Assembly: GCA_964434535.1 (NCBI GenBank)
Contig: CAYSWA010000024.1
Location: 1-31,238, forward strand
Reading direction: 5' to 3'
Length of the DNA stretch: 31,238 nucleotides
Source of the DNA: SM23-32 sp964434535
GTDB lineage: Bacteria > Planctomycetota > Brocadiia > SM23-32
The notes under the pieces are model-generated. The model ran no database searches. It worked only from the letters and a program-made list of their open reading frames with translations, and was not told where the DNA came from. A program made the translations under genes and the position numbers. This document shows positions 6,470 to 17,513 of the stretch, in pieces; positions within the stretch are counted from its first letter, which is position 1; each line of letters opens with the position of its first letter.

Positions 6470-7444
6470 TCATCCTTGAGTGCCTTCGTCGCACGGTCCG
6501 GATCTCTCCTGCGCCCAGGAGCGCACGTCATCGGCGCCGCCCACGCTGCGGCAGGCGCAGGATGCATCGATGCGCCTGAGCAGCCCCTGCAGCACCTGCC
6601 CGGGGCCCACCTCCGCGTAGCTCGTGATCCCCCGCGCGAGCATCCACCGCATGCAGTCGGCCCAGCGCACCGGGCGCACGACCTGCCTGAGCAGCAACCC
6701 CCGCACCTCGTCGGGCCCCTCGACCGGGCGGCCGCTCACGTTGGCGACCACGGGCACCGACGGCGCGCGGAACTGCGTGGCCTCCAGCTCGGGGGCCAGC
6801 TTCTCCGCCGCCTGCTGCATCAGCGGGGTGTGGAACGCGCCGGCCACGTTGAGCTGGACGGCGCGGCGCGCCCCGCGCTCCGAGCAGAGGGCGGCCGCGA
6901 CGGCGGTCGCTTCCTCATCGCCGCTGATGACGAGCTGGCCGGGGCAGTTGTAGTTGGCCGGCCAGACGCCCCCGGCGCTCTTGCGGCGCGCCTCCTCGCA
7001 CGCTTGCTCCACGGCCTCGTCCTCCAGGCCGAGGATCGAGTACATGGTCCCCGGGTTCGCCTCGCAGGCCTGCTGCATGTAGAGGCCGCGCTTGCGGACC
7101 AGGCGGACGGCGTCGGCGAACTCCAGCGCCCCGGCGGCGACCAGGGCGCTGTACTCGCCGAGGCTCAGCCCCGCTGTGGCTTGCATCGCCGGCTCGCCGC
7201 CGGCTTGCCGGGCCATGGCCCGCAGGGCGGCGATGCTGACGGTCAGGATGGCGGGCTGGGCGACGTCGCTGGCGCAGAGCCGCTCGATGGGGCCTTCGAA
7301 GCAGGCGGCGGCCAGGTCGAGCCCGATCGCCTCGCTCGCCTGGTCGAACGTCTCGCGCGCGGCGGGGTATGCCTCGTAGAGGTCGCGGCCCATGCCGAGG
7401 GCCTGGGCGCCCTGGCCGGGGAAGATCAGCGCGGTCTGTGGCAT
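6470..7444 (-). CDS. fabD: Malonyl-CoA:ACP transacylase (FabD)
   Basis: This 324-residue enzyme transfers malonyl from CoA to ACP. It starts PQTALIFPGQGAQ, has the nucleophile Ser in GLSLGEYSAL near residue 92, and the catalytic His in VAGAFHTPLM near residue 200. The C-terminal EVGPGQVLQGLLRR is typical. I chose ATG at 7444 because GAGGGG lies eight bases upstream and the family begins here; an upstream in-frame extension is not conserved. Confidence 0.96.
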   Translation of the reverse strand: MPQTALIFPGQGAQALGMGRDLYEAYPAARETFDQASEAIGLDLAAACFEGPIERLCASDVAQPAILTVSIAALRAMARQAGGEPAMQATAGLSLGEYSALVAAGALEFADAVRLVRKRGLYMQQACEANPGTMYSILGLEDEAVEQACEEARRKSAGGVWPANYNCPGQLVISGDEEATAVAAALCSERGARRAVQLNVAGAFHTPLMQQAAEKLAPELEATQFRAPSVPVVANVSGRPVEGPDEVRGLLLRQVVRPVRWADCMRWMLARGITSYAEVGPGQVLQGLLRRIDASCACRSVGGADDVRSWAQERSGPCDEGTQG

Positions 7445-7481
7445 CGTGCGGCCCCTCATGCGGTCGGGTGGACGGCGCACG

Positions 7482-8477
7482 TCAGTAGCGGATCAGCATC
7501 GAGCCCCAGGTCAGCCCTCCGCCGAAGGCGAGCAGCAGCACCAGGTCGCCCCGTTTCAGCTCGCCGCGCTGGACGGCCTCGTGCATGGCCAGCGGGATGG
7601 AGGCGGCGGACGTGTTGCCGACGCGGTCGATGTTCATGTATGCCTTGGCGGGGTCGATGCCGCTGCGCTCCATGACGCTGTTGATGATGCGCACGTTGCT
7701 CTGGTGGGGGATGATCAGGTCGATCTGCTCCAGCGGGATGCCGGTGGCCTCGGGCACGCGCTGGACCAGCTCGCCCAGCTTGTTGACGGCGAGCTTGAAG
7801 ACGTCGCGTCCCTGGAGCTTCATGTAGTGGTCGCCGGCCCGGACGGCCTCGGCCGAGGGGGGCCGGCGGGAGCCGCCGGCGGGGATGTTCAGGATGTCCG
7901 CCCGGGAGCCGTCGGCGCCGAGCTCGGCGTAGAGGAGGCCGCCGCCGTTGCGGGCGGGGCCGAGCACGGCCGCGCCGGCGGCGTCGCCGAACAGGATGCA
8001 GGAGCGCCGGTCGGTGTAGTCGGTGAAGCGGGAGAGCGCCTCGGCGCCGATGACCATGACGTTGCGGGCCAGGCCGGCGCCGATCATGCCCGCGCCCCAG
8101 CAGACGCCGTAGAGGAAGCCGCTGCACGCCGCCTCCAGGTCGCAGGCCATGGCGCGCTCGGCTCCGAGGGCCGCCTGCACCAGGCAACCGGTGGCGGGGA
8201 ACAGGTGGTCGGGAGTGCAGGTGGCGACCAGGACGGCGTCCAGCTCGCCGGCCCCCATGCCGGCGTCGTCGAGGGCCGTGCGTGCGGCCTGGACGGCCAG
8301 GTCGCTGGTGGCCTGCTCCTCGGCGGCGATGCGGCGCTCGCGGATGCCGGTGCGGGGATAGATCCACTCGTCGGAGGTCTCGACCATCTGCTCCAGGTCG
8401 TGGTTGCTGAGCACGCGCTCGGGCAGGTAGCTGCCCAGGCCGACTATCTCCACAGGCAGGGGGGTTGAGGCGTCCAT
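7482..8477 (-). CDS. fabH: 3-oxoacyl-[acyl-carrier-protein] synthase III (FabH)
   Basis: This 331-residue enzyme starts fatty-acid synthesis by condensing acetyl-CoA with malonyl-ACP. The catalytic Cys is in ACDLEAACSGFLYG, His in IIPHQSN and Asn in VGNTSAAS; the SDEWIYPRTGI segment is also typical. The start is ATG at 8477 (MDASTPLPVEIVGLG), because the longer upstream frame is a shadow of plsX. It is followed by fabD after 37 bp. Confidence 0.96.
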   Translation of the reverse strand: MDASTPLPVEIVGLGSYLPERVLSNHDLEQMVETSDEWIYPRTGIRERRIAAEEQATSDLAVQAARTALDDAGMGAGELDAVLVATCTPDHLFPATGCLVQAALGAERAMACDLEAACSGFLYGVCWGAGMIGAGLARNVMVIGAEALSRFTDYTDRRSCILFGDAAGAAVLGPARNGGGLLYAELGADGSRADILNIPAGGSRRPPSAEAVRAGDHYMKLQGRDVFKLAVNKLGELVQRVPEATGIPLEQIDLIIPHQSNVRIINSVMERSGIDPAKAYMNIDRVGNTSAASIPLAMHEAVQRGELKRGDLVLLLAFGGGLTWGSMLIRY

Positions 8478-8533
8478 GTCTGCTCTTTCAGAGGGGTGCA
8501 GGGCAGTCCGGGCGCCGCGGACACCCACGGGCG

Positions 8534-9640
8534 CTACGTGCGGAGCCCTCGCGCGGAGGCGTCCCGCACGACCGCCTGTTCGATGTGATCGTTGACGCGC
8601 AGCTCGACGAACATGCGCGCCTCGCGGATCGCGTTCTGGATGGCGCGCGCGTCGGAGGTGCCGTGGGTGATGATGGTGACGCCGCGCACGCCCAGCAGGG
8701 GCGCGCCGCCGTACTCGGAGAAGTCGCCGCACTCCTTCAGGTGCCGGAAAAGGTCGGCGCAGAGCGCCATCCCCAGCTTGTAGCGCACGCTCTGGCCGAC
8801 CTGCTCGCGCAGCCAGCCGATCAGCCGCATCACCAGGCTCTCCGCCACCTTCAGCAGCACGTTGCCGACGAAGCCGTCGCAGACGACGATGTCGCAGCCG
8901 TTGCGGAAGATCCTCTCCGGCTCGGCGTTGCCGATGAAGTTCAGGTCGGCCTGCGAGAGCAGCTCGAAGGTCTTCTTCACCGTGTCGTGGCCCTTGGCGT
9001 CCTCCTCGCCCACGTTGAGCAGCCCCACGCGCGGGCTCTCGATGCCGAGCACCTTGCCGGCGAACACGTCGGCCATGATGGCGTACTGGAGCAGGTGCAC
9101 GGGCTTGCAGTGCACGCTCGCCCCCACGTCGATGGCCACCACGGGGTGGTCGATCACCTGCATGGCGGCGGCGATGCCGGGGCGCTGCACGCCCTCCAGC
9201 CGGCCCAGCTTCAGCGTGCTGGCCGCCGCGACGGCCCCGGTGTTCCCCGCGCTGACAAAGGCGTCGGCCTCGCCGCTGCCCACCATCTCGAGGCCGACCA
9301 CGATCGAGGAGCCCCGCTTGCCCCGGATGGCCTGCACCGGGGCCTCGTGCATGCCGATCACTTCCGGCGCGTGCACCAGCTCCAGGTTCTCGGGCCGTCC
9401 GCCCGCGCCGTCCAGCTCCCGCTCCAGCGCCTCCCGATCGCCCGCCAGGAACAGGTGGACGTCTGCGTAAGCGCGGGCGGCGTTCACGGCGCCGAGGACG
9501 CGCTCTCGCAGCGGCGCGTCCCCGCCCAGTGCGTCCAGCACGATGCGGGCCTGCCGGGAGCGCCGGGCGGCGTCGGCGGAGGCTTCCTTCCGCGGCGCTA
9601 CCTTCCCGCGGGCGCTCTGGTCGTGCGCCGGGGCGTTCAT
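8534..9640 (-). CDS. plsX: Phosphate acyltransferase PlsX
   Basis: PlsX converts acyl-ACP plus phosphate into acyl-phosphate, the acyl donor for membrane phospholipid synthesis. The 368-residue protein has IVLDALGGD near residue 33, DAFVSAGNTGAV, the long core through VGLLNVGEE, VVCDGFVGNVLLK, and GVRGVTIITHGTSDARAI at the C-terminus. About 30 residues precede the usual first strand: a charged, probably disordered extension. An internal start could remove it, but no better start codon is seen. The gene begins 13 bp after the rpmF stop. Confidence 0.95.
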   Translation of the reverse strand: MNAPAHDQSARGKVAPRKEASADAARRSRQARIVLDALGGDAPLRERVLGAVNAARAYADVHLFLAGDREALERELDGAGGRPENLELVHAPEVIGMHEAPVQAIRGKRGSSIVVGLEMVGSGEADAFVSAGNTGAVAAASTLKLGRLEGVQRPGIAAAMQVIDHPVVAIDVGASVHCKPVHLLQYAIMADVFAGKVLGIESPRVGLLNVGEEDAKGHDTVKKTFELLSQADLNFIGNAEPERIFRNGCDIVVCDGFVGNVLLKVAESLVMRLIGWLREQVGQSVRYKLGMALCADLFRHLKECGDFSEYGGAPLLGVRGVTIITHGTSDARAIQNAIREARMFVELRVNDHIEQAVVRDASARGLRT

Positions 9641-9653
9641 AGGGGGGCCTGGC

Positions 9654-9878
9654 TTACCTCTCCACTTCGATCAGCGGCCTTCCGCGGTAGTGGCCGCAGT
9701 TCGGGCAGACGCTGTGGGGCGCCTTGGGCTGGTTGCAGTTGGAGCAGAAGAACCGCCGGGACTTGCTGCCCTCGGCCCTGGTCTTCTGGCTCTTGGGCAG
9801 GTTCGGCTCGGCGAGCCCGTCGTGGGTGCGCCGCTTGCGCTTGCGCGCCTTGCTCGTCTTCCTTTTCGGTACAGCCAT
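9654..9878 (-). CDS. rpmF: 50S ribosomal protein L32
   Basis: This 74-residue basic protein begins AVPKRKTSKARKRKRR and carries a zinc ribbon of two CxxC pairs (FFCSNCNQ and SVCPNCGHY). The start is ATG at 9878; the longer upstream frame is GC-rich noise. The order rpmF-plsX-fab is a widely conserved bacterial arrangement that ties ribosome and lipid synthesis together. It is the first gene of the operon, and its promoter is at 10000-10029. Confidence 0.96.
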   Translation of the reverse strand: MAVPKRKTSKARKRKRRTHDGLAEPNLPKSQKTRAEGSKSRRFFCSNCNQPKAPHSVCPNCGHYRGRPLIEVER

Positions 9879-9999
9879 GCTTGTTTCCCTTGCTGGCGTT
9901 CGGTGCAGCGGTTGACGCGGGGCGGCGCCGCGGGGAGGGACGCCCCGGGGCCGGCGGCGGCGGGGGGCGCAGGGCCTGGCCCCGCCCACAGAGCCCGTG

Positions 10000-10025
10000 A
10001 TTCTACCCTCGCGGGGCTCGTTCTG

Positions 10026-10029
<4 letters not shown>
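10000..10029 (-). promoter_or_regulatory. Sigma70-type promoter for the rpmF-plsX-fab operon
   Basis: On the minus strand the site reads TTGACA-N18-TAGAAT: a perfect -35 and a five-of-six -10. The TGA of the upstream kinase gene (10026-10028) lies inside the -35 hexamer. The rest of the 147-bp gap to rpmF is a GC-rich leader. Confidence 0.65.
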
Positions 10030-13085
<3,056 letters not shown>

Positions 13086-13119
13086 CTCCGCACTCCGCGT
13101 TGATGGCTGCGACGCGGCG

Positions 13120-13125
13120 ATTATA
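13120..13125 (-). promoter_or_regulatory. Putative -10 element for the kinase gene
   Basis: A perfect TATAAT on the minus strand lies 35 bp upstream of the GTG start. No convincing -35 is found at the right spacing, so it may need an activator or another sigma factor. Confidence 0.35.
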
Positions 13126-13165
13126 TCGCGCGGGGCGGGGGTGGGCCAGCGGGCGAGGGAGCCTG

Positions 13166-13969
13166 TTAGGGCGACCTCGTGGCTTCGGCCATCCGGCCGA
13201 TGAAGCCGAGCGCCGCCTGCGCCGCGTCTTCGCTGCTTGCCGAGGCCGCCGCCATCCGCTTGACGATGGCGCTGCCGACGATCACCCCGTCGGCCACGCC
13301 CGCCACGGTGCGCGCCTGCTCCGGGCGCGAGATGCCGAAGCCGACCGCCACGGGCGTCTGCGTGGCCTCCTTCAGCCGCCGCACCCGCTCCGTCAGGTCG
13401 GCGGCGAGGGCGTCGCGCTCGCCGGTGATGCCGCGCACGGCCATGTAGTAGATGAAACCGCGCGCCCGCTCGACCACCATGCGCAGCCGCCCCTCCGTGG
13501 TGGAAGGCGCCACGAAGCAGATCAGCCGGAAGTCGCGCTCCTCGGCGGGGCTTATCAGCTCTGCCGCCTCCTCCAGCGGCAGGTCGGGGATCGTCGCCCC
13601 GTCGATGCCCGCCTCCGTCGCATGATCCATGAAGCGCTCGAAGCCCATGCGGAACACGATGCTGTAGGAGGCCATGGCGACCACGGGCAGCTCGCAGCCC
13701 TCGCGCGCCTCGGCGACGATGCCGAGCACGTCGTCGACCGTCTGGCCGCGCTGGAGGACGCGGTGGTAGGAGTCCTGGATGGTCGGTCCGTCGGCGATGG
13801 GGTCGGAGAAGGGGAAGCCGAGCTCGATCACGTCGGCCCCGGCCGCCTCGCAGCCGCGCATCAGGCGCACGGTGGCCTCGCGGTCCGGGTCGCCGGCGGT
13901 GAAGAAGGGGATGAAGGCGGCCCGGCCGGCCTCGCGCAGCCGGGCGAATCGGGCGTCTATGCGGTTCAT
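13166..13969 (-). CDS. trpA: Tryptophan synthase alpha chain
   Basis: This 267-residue TIM-barrel enzyme cleaves indole-3-glycerol phosphate to indole, which is passed to TrpB. The catalytic Glu and Asp are in DVIELGFPFSDPIADGPTIQ, the substrate phosphate loop is near GFGISRPEQ, and FFTAGDPD is at the N-terminus. The start is ATG at 13969, which overlaps the trpB stop as ATGA, so the two subunits are translationally coupled. No other trp genes are in the window. Confidence 0.97.
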   Translation of the reverse strand: MNRIDARFARLREAGRAAFIPFFTAGDPDREATVRLMRGCEAAGADVIELGFPFSDPIADGPTIQDSYHRVLQRGQTVDDVLGIVAEAREGCELPVVAMASYSIVFRMGFERFMDHATEAGIDGATIPDLPLEEAAELISPAEERDFRLICFVAPSTTEGRLRMVVERARGFIYYMAVRGITGERDALAADLTERVRRLKEATQTPVAVGFGISRPEQARTVAGVADGVIVGSAIVKRMAAASASSEDAAQAALGFIGRMAEATRSP

Positions 13970-15186
13970 GCCGGCGCGCCTCCTTCGTCCCCCGCCTCCA
14001 GTGCCAGGATGCGGCTCACCTCCCACAGGTCCTTGTCGCCCCGCCCGGAGAGGCAGACGATGGCGAGCTGGTCGCCGGGCAAGCGGTGCGCGGGCTGCAT
14101 CAGGTAGGCGACGGCGTGCGCGCTCTCCAGGGCGGGGATGATGCCCTCGGCGCGGGTGAGGAACTGGAACGCCTCCAGGGCCTCATCGTCGGTGACGCTG
14201 GTGTACTCGGCGCGGCCGCTCTCCTTCAGCAGGCTGTGCTCGGGGCCGACGCCGGGGTAGTCGAGCCCGGCCGAGACGGAGTGGACGGGGCTGGTCTGGC
14301 CGTCCTCGTCCTGGAGCACGTAGCTGCGGGAGCCGTGGAGCACGCCGGGGCGCCCGAGCCCGAGCGAGGCGGCGTGCTCGCCGAGCCTCAGGGCGCGCCC
14401 GCCGGCCTCGACGCCGACCATGCGGACCGTCTCGTCCTCCAGGAACGGGGCGAACAGGCCGATGGAGTTGCTTCCCCCGCCGACGCAGGCGATCAGCAGG
14501 TCGGGCAGGCGGCCCTCGTGGGCGAGGATCTGCTCGCGCGCCTCGCGGCCGATCACGGCCTGGAAGTCGCGCACCATCATGGGGAAGGGGTGGGGCCCGA
14601 CGACGCTGCCCAGCACGTAATGGGTCTCGTCGAACGAGGCCATCCAGTCCCTCATCGCCTCGTTGGTGGCGTCCTTGAGCGTGCGGGAGCCGGAGCCGAC
14701 GGGCACGACGCGCGCGCCCATCAGGCGCATCTTGAGCACGTTCGGCCTCTGGCGGCGGATGTCCTCCTCGCCCATGTAGACCTCGCAGGGCATGGCGAAC
14801 ATGGCGGCGGCGGTGGCGGTGGCCAGGCCGTGCTGCCCCGCCCCGGTCTCGGCGATGATGCGCCGCTTGCCCATGCGCCGGGCCAGCAGCACCTGCCCGA
14901 GCGTGTTGTTGATCTTGTGGGCGCCGGTGTGGTTCAGGTCCTCGCGCTTCAGGTAGACCTTGCCGCACTCCAGGCGCTCGGCGAGGCGTTCGGCGAGGTA
15001 GAGCGGGCTGGGGCGGCCGACGTACTCGCGCAGGTAGTAGCCGAGCTCCTGCTGGAAGCCGGGATCGTCGCGGGCCTCCAGGTAGGCGGCCTCGAGCTGC
15101 TCCAGGGCCGGCATCAGCGTCTCGGGGACGAACCGGCCCCCGAACGGGCCGAAGTAGCCGCGCTTGTCGGGAAGCTGTTCGCTCAT
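13966..15186 (-). CDS. trpB: Tryptophan synthase beta chain
   Basis: This 406-residue PLP enzyme joins indole and serine to make tryptophan. The PLP lysine is in NHTGAHKINNT near residue 90, followed by ETGAGQHGLATA. GGGSNSIG binds the cofactor phosphate. It is the classical TrpB1 type that partners with TrpA. The start is ATG at 15186 because MSEQLPDKRGYFGPFGG is the normal beginning. No Trp-rich leader peptide is visible upstream, so attenuation is not indicated. Confidence 0.97.
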   Translation of the reverse strand: MSEQLPDKRGYFGPFGGRFVPETLMPALEQLEAAYLEARDDPGFQQELGYYLREYVGRPSPLYLAERLAERLECGKVYLKREDLNHTGAHKINNTLGQVLLARRMGKRRIIAETGAGQHGLATATAAAMFAMPCEVYMGEEDIRRQRPNVLKMRLMGARVVPVGSGSRTLKDATNEAMRDWMASFDETHYVLGSVVGPHPFPMMVRDFQAVIGREAREQILAHEGRLPDLLIACVGGGSNSIGLFAPFLEDETVRMVGVEAGGRALRLGEHAASLGLGRPGVLHGSRSYVLQDEDGQTSPVHSVSAGLDYPGVGPEHSLLKESGRAEYTSVTDDEALEAFQFLTRAEGIIPALESAHAVAYLMQPAHRLPGDQLAIVCLSGRGDKDLWEVSRILALEAGDEGGAPA

Positions 15187-15269
15187 GGGCGGTCGCGGTC
15201 GGGCAAGGGTCTGCGCCGCAGCGGGACGGCGCCGCCGCGCGCGAGGCGGGACGCATCGCACAAGGCCCC

Positions 15270-15299
15270 ATGGTAAGGCGGCGGGCCGCAGCCTGTCAA
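15270..15299 (-). promoter_or_regulatory. Putative promoter for trpBA
   Basis: On the minus strand the site reads TTGACA-N18-TACCAT: perfect -35, weaker -10, about 84 bp upstream of trpB. It sits in the 255-bp divergent gap between trpB and mntA, which otherwise holds no recognisable gene. Confidence 0.45.
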
Positions 15300-15441
15300 A
15301 GCCCGCCGGCCCGGCGGGACCCGCTCTGGCCTCCCCTGCGAAGCCTGTGGGGGCGAAGGAGGCCCCGGCCGCGCCCAAGATGCCTTGCGCGGCCCCCCGG
15401 GTTGTCGCTAAGCTGTATGCGCGTTCCGGAGGGACGGTGTG

Positions 15442-15735
15442 ATGGGCGAGAAGGAAGACGTGCTGGCCGGGCTGGTGGCGCTCAAAGATGAGCTGCGGGA
15501 GCGGTACGGGGTGCGGCGGATCGGGCTCTTCGGCTCAGTGGTCCGTTCGGACGCGACGCCGGCAAGCGACGTCGACGTGCTGGTGGAGTTCGAGCGGCCG
15601 GTCGGCTTCTTCGAGTTCCTCCGGCTGGAGGAGTACCTGACGGAGCGGCTGGGCCGGAAGGTCGACCTGGTCTCCAGGAAGGCGCTCAAGCCGCGCATTG
15701 GCGCCTGCATCCTCGATGAGGTCGTGAACGCATGA
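15442..15735 (+). CDS. mntA: MntA-type minimal nucleotidyltransferase (antitoxin)
   Basis: This 97-residue protein has the minimal nucleotidyltransferase signature GSX10DXD exactly (GLFGSVVRSDATPASDVDVLVEF region). In MntA/HepT systems it AMPylates a Tyr of the HepT toxin to silence it. I chose ATG at 15442 because GGAGGG lies eight bases upstream; a GTG directly before it (15439) is the alternative. Its stop overlaps the next start as ATGA, so the pair is co-translated. Confidence 0.9.
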   Translation: MGEKEDVLAGLVALKDELRERYGVRRIGLFGSVVRSDATPASDVDVLVEFERPVGFFEFLRLEEYLTERLGRKVDLVSRKALKPRIGACILDEVVNA

Positions 15736-16079
15736 GCCGCCGGTACGGTGACTACGTGGCGGACATCCTCAATGCGGCTCGTGAAGTCGAGGACTTCACG
15801 CGCGGGATGTCGTCCGAGGAGTTCGCCGCCGACAGGAAGACCGTGAACGCGGTCATCCGGAGCCTGGAGGTGATGGGCGAGGCGGCCAAGCGCATTCCGC
15901 AGCACCTGCGGGATCAATATCCTGCGATCCCCTGGAAGCAGATGGCGGGGATGCGCGACAAGCTGATCCACGAGTACTCCGGGGTGGATCTCGAGACGGT
16001 GTGGGCCGTGGTGAAGCGTGAACTGCCCCCGCTACGCCCGCACATCGAGAACGCCGCCTCTGACTTCGAGGTGGAGTGA
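15732..16079 (+). CDS. hepT: HepT-type HEPN ribonuclease toxin (DUF86)
   Basis: This 115-residue helical HEPN protein has the catalytic and modified motif RX4HXY visible as RDKLIHEY near residue 78. NAVIRSLEVMGEAAKRIP is the conserved DUF86 helix. Members cleave RNA, tRNA in the studied case, unless AMPylated by the cognate MntA. The intact motif suggests an active toxin. It sits between trpB (divergent) and a transporter. Confidence 0.91.
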   Translation: MSRRYGDYVADILNAAREVEDFTRGMSSEEFAADRKTVNAVIRSLEVMGEAAKRIPQHLRDQYPAIPWKQMAGMRDKLIHEYSGVDLETVWAVVKRELPPLRPHIENAASDFEVE

Positions 16080-16139
16080 CGGGGCGCGCGCGCGCGCGTT
16101 GATTTCAGTTGGCTCCCCTCGTGCCGGGCGCCTCCGACC

Positions 16140-17354
16140 ATGGGACAGCTGACCATCTACCGCCTGGTGAGCGCCGGCGGGCTGCTGCTGCTGATCGGGC
16201 TGGCCTGGGCGATGAGCGAGAACCGCCGCGCCGTCAAGGCCCGCGTGGTGCTCTGGGGGCTCGGTCTCCAGCTCGCGCTCGCCCTCTTCGTGCTCAAGAG
16301 CGGCCCCGGCCGGGCCGTCTTCGGCGTCGTCGAGGCCGTCTTCAGCCACCTGGTGCTCTTTAGCGACGCCGGCGCGCAGTTCCTGTTCGGCCGGCTCGCC
16401 ACCGACCCGACCTACGGGGCGCTGCTGGCCTTTCACGCGCTGCCGATCATCATCTTCGTCTCCTCGCTGGCGGCCGTGCTCTTCCACTTCCGCATCATCC
16501 AGCACGTGGTGCGGGGCATGGCCTGGCTGATGCAGCGCACGATGAAGGTCTCGGGGGCGGAGTCGGTCGGCGCCGCCCTGTTCGTGTTCCTCGGCATCGA
16601 GAGCGTCACGGCGATCGACAAGTACGTCGAGCGCATGACCCGTTCGGAGCTGTTCGTGATCATGACGGCCTTCCTGGCCACGATCGCCACCTCGGTGATG
16701 ACGATCTACGCGACCTTCGGCGCTTCGGCCGGTCACCTGCTGGCGGCCTCGCTGATGAGCGCGCCGGCGGCAATCGTCGTCGCCAAGCTCATGGTGCCCG
16801 AGACCGAGACGCCGCTGACGGCCGGCCGGGTCGAGTTCGAGCCCGAGGTGACGAGCGTCAACGCGATGGACGCCGTGGCCACCGGCGCCGCCCAGGGCGT
16901 GCGGCTGGTCATCAACATCGCCGCCATGCTCATCGCCTTCGTGGCGCTGGTGGCGATGGCCAACTTCATCCTGGAGGCCGTCGTCGGGGTCACGCTCCAG
17001 CAGTTGCTCGGCTACGGCTTCTCGCTCTTCGCGCTGGTGATGGGCGTGCCGGTCGGCGACGCGCTGCGAGTGGGTGAGCTGCTCGGCATCAAGACGGTGC
17101 TCAACGAGTTCCTGGCCTATCAGCGCATGCAGGAGATGATGGCCGAGGGGCTGCTGAGCGAGCGGGCGGTCACCATCAGCACCTACGCCCTCTGCGGGTT
17201 CGCGAACTTCGCCAGCGTGGCCATCCTGATCGGGGGCTTGAGCGGCGTGGCTCCCCGGCGGCGGGGCGAGGTGGCGGCGCTGGGGATCAAGGCCCTGATC
17301 GGCGGCACGCTGGCCGCCTTCATGACGGCCTGCTACGCGGGCATCCTGGCCTGA
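16140..17354 (+). CDS. CNT-type (NupC-like) nucleoside transporter, divergent substrate motif
   Basis: This 404-residue integral membrane protein has about nine hydrophobic segments and clear CNT signatures: MTRSELFVIMTAFLATIA, GIKTVLNEFLAYQ and CGFANFASVAILIGG. CNT proteins import nucleosides with Na+ or H+. The usual GQTEAP substrate loop reads GIESVT here, so the substrate may differ. No strong ribosome site precedes the ATG. An uninterrupted GC dinucleotide tract lies at 16084-16098 in the 60-bp upstream gap. The downstream gap to nadE (17355-17513) contains only short palindromes. Confidence 0.86.
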   Translation: MGQLTIYRLVSAGGLLLLIGLAWAMSENRRAVKARVVLWGLGLQLALALFVLKSGPGRAVFGVVEAVFSHLVLFSDAGAQFLFGRLATDPTYGALLAFHALPIIIFVSSLAAVLFHFRIIQHVVRGMAWLMQRTMKVSGAESVGAALFVFLGIESVTAIDKYVERMTRSELFVIMTAFLATIATSVMTIYATFGASAGHLLAASLMSAPAAIVVAKLMVPETETPLTAGRVEFEPEVTSVNAMDAVATGAAQGVRLVINIAAMLIAFVALVAMANFILEAVVGVTLQQLLGYGFSLFALVMGVPVGDALRVGELLGIKTVLNEFLAYQRMQEMMAEGLLSERAVTISTYALCGFANFASVAILIGGLSGVAPRRRGEVAALGIKALIGGTLAAFMTACYAGILA

Positions 17355-17447
17355 GCGCTTCGCCGGCGCCGGCCCTCTCCGTTGGCCCCATAAAGGGGCG
17401 GCATAACGCAACGTTGCCCACAGCGCTTTCAGAGGTGCCTGTGGCCG

Positions 17448-17480
17448 CCGAGATTCGGGGACGGTCCCCGGTTTCGGCTC
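17448..17480. repeat. Imperfect palindrome, REP-like
   Basis: The core CGGGGAC-G-GTCCCCG (17456-17470) is flanked by further imperfectly matching bases on both sides. It lies in the convergent gap between the CNT gene and nadE. It could be a REP-type element or a bidirectional terminator. A second short stem, GCCCC-ATAAA-GGGGC, is at 17385-17399. Confidence 0.35.
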
Positions 17481-17513
17481 CGGCGGCGCCCATCGTCCCC
17501 TGCGCTTGGGCCT

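Noticed and set aside
1585..6579. Very long open frame on the plus strand (1664 codons), and similar long frames at 9543-13052 and 20546-25453
   Set aside because: They run opposite to, or out of frame with, well-identified genes, and their composition is that of reverse-frame readings of GC-rich codons.
15187..15269. trp attenuator leader peptide upstream of trpB
   Set aside because: No short frame with Trp codons and no alternative terminator/antiterminator pair is visible.
16084..16098. Alternating GC tract as a regulatory Z-DNA element
   Set aside because: A short GC run is expected by chance in such GC-rich DNA and nothing else supports a role.
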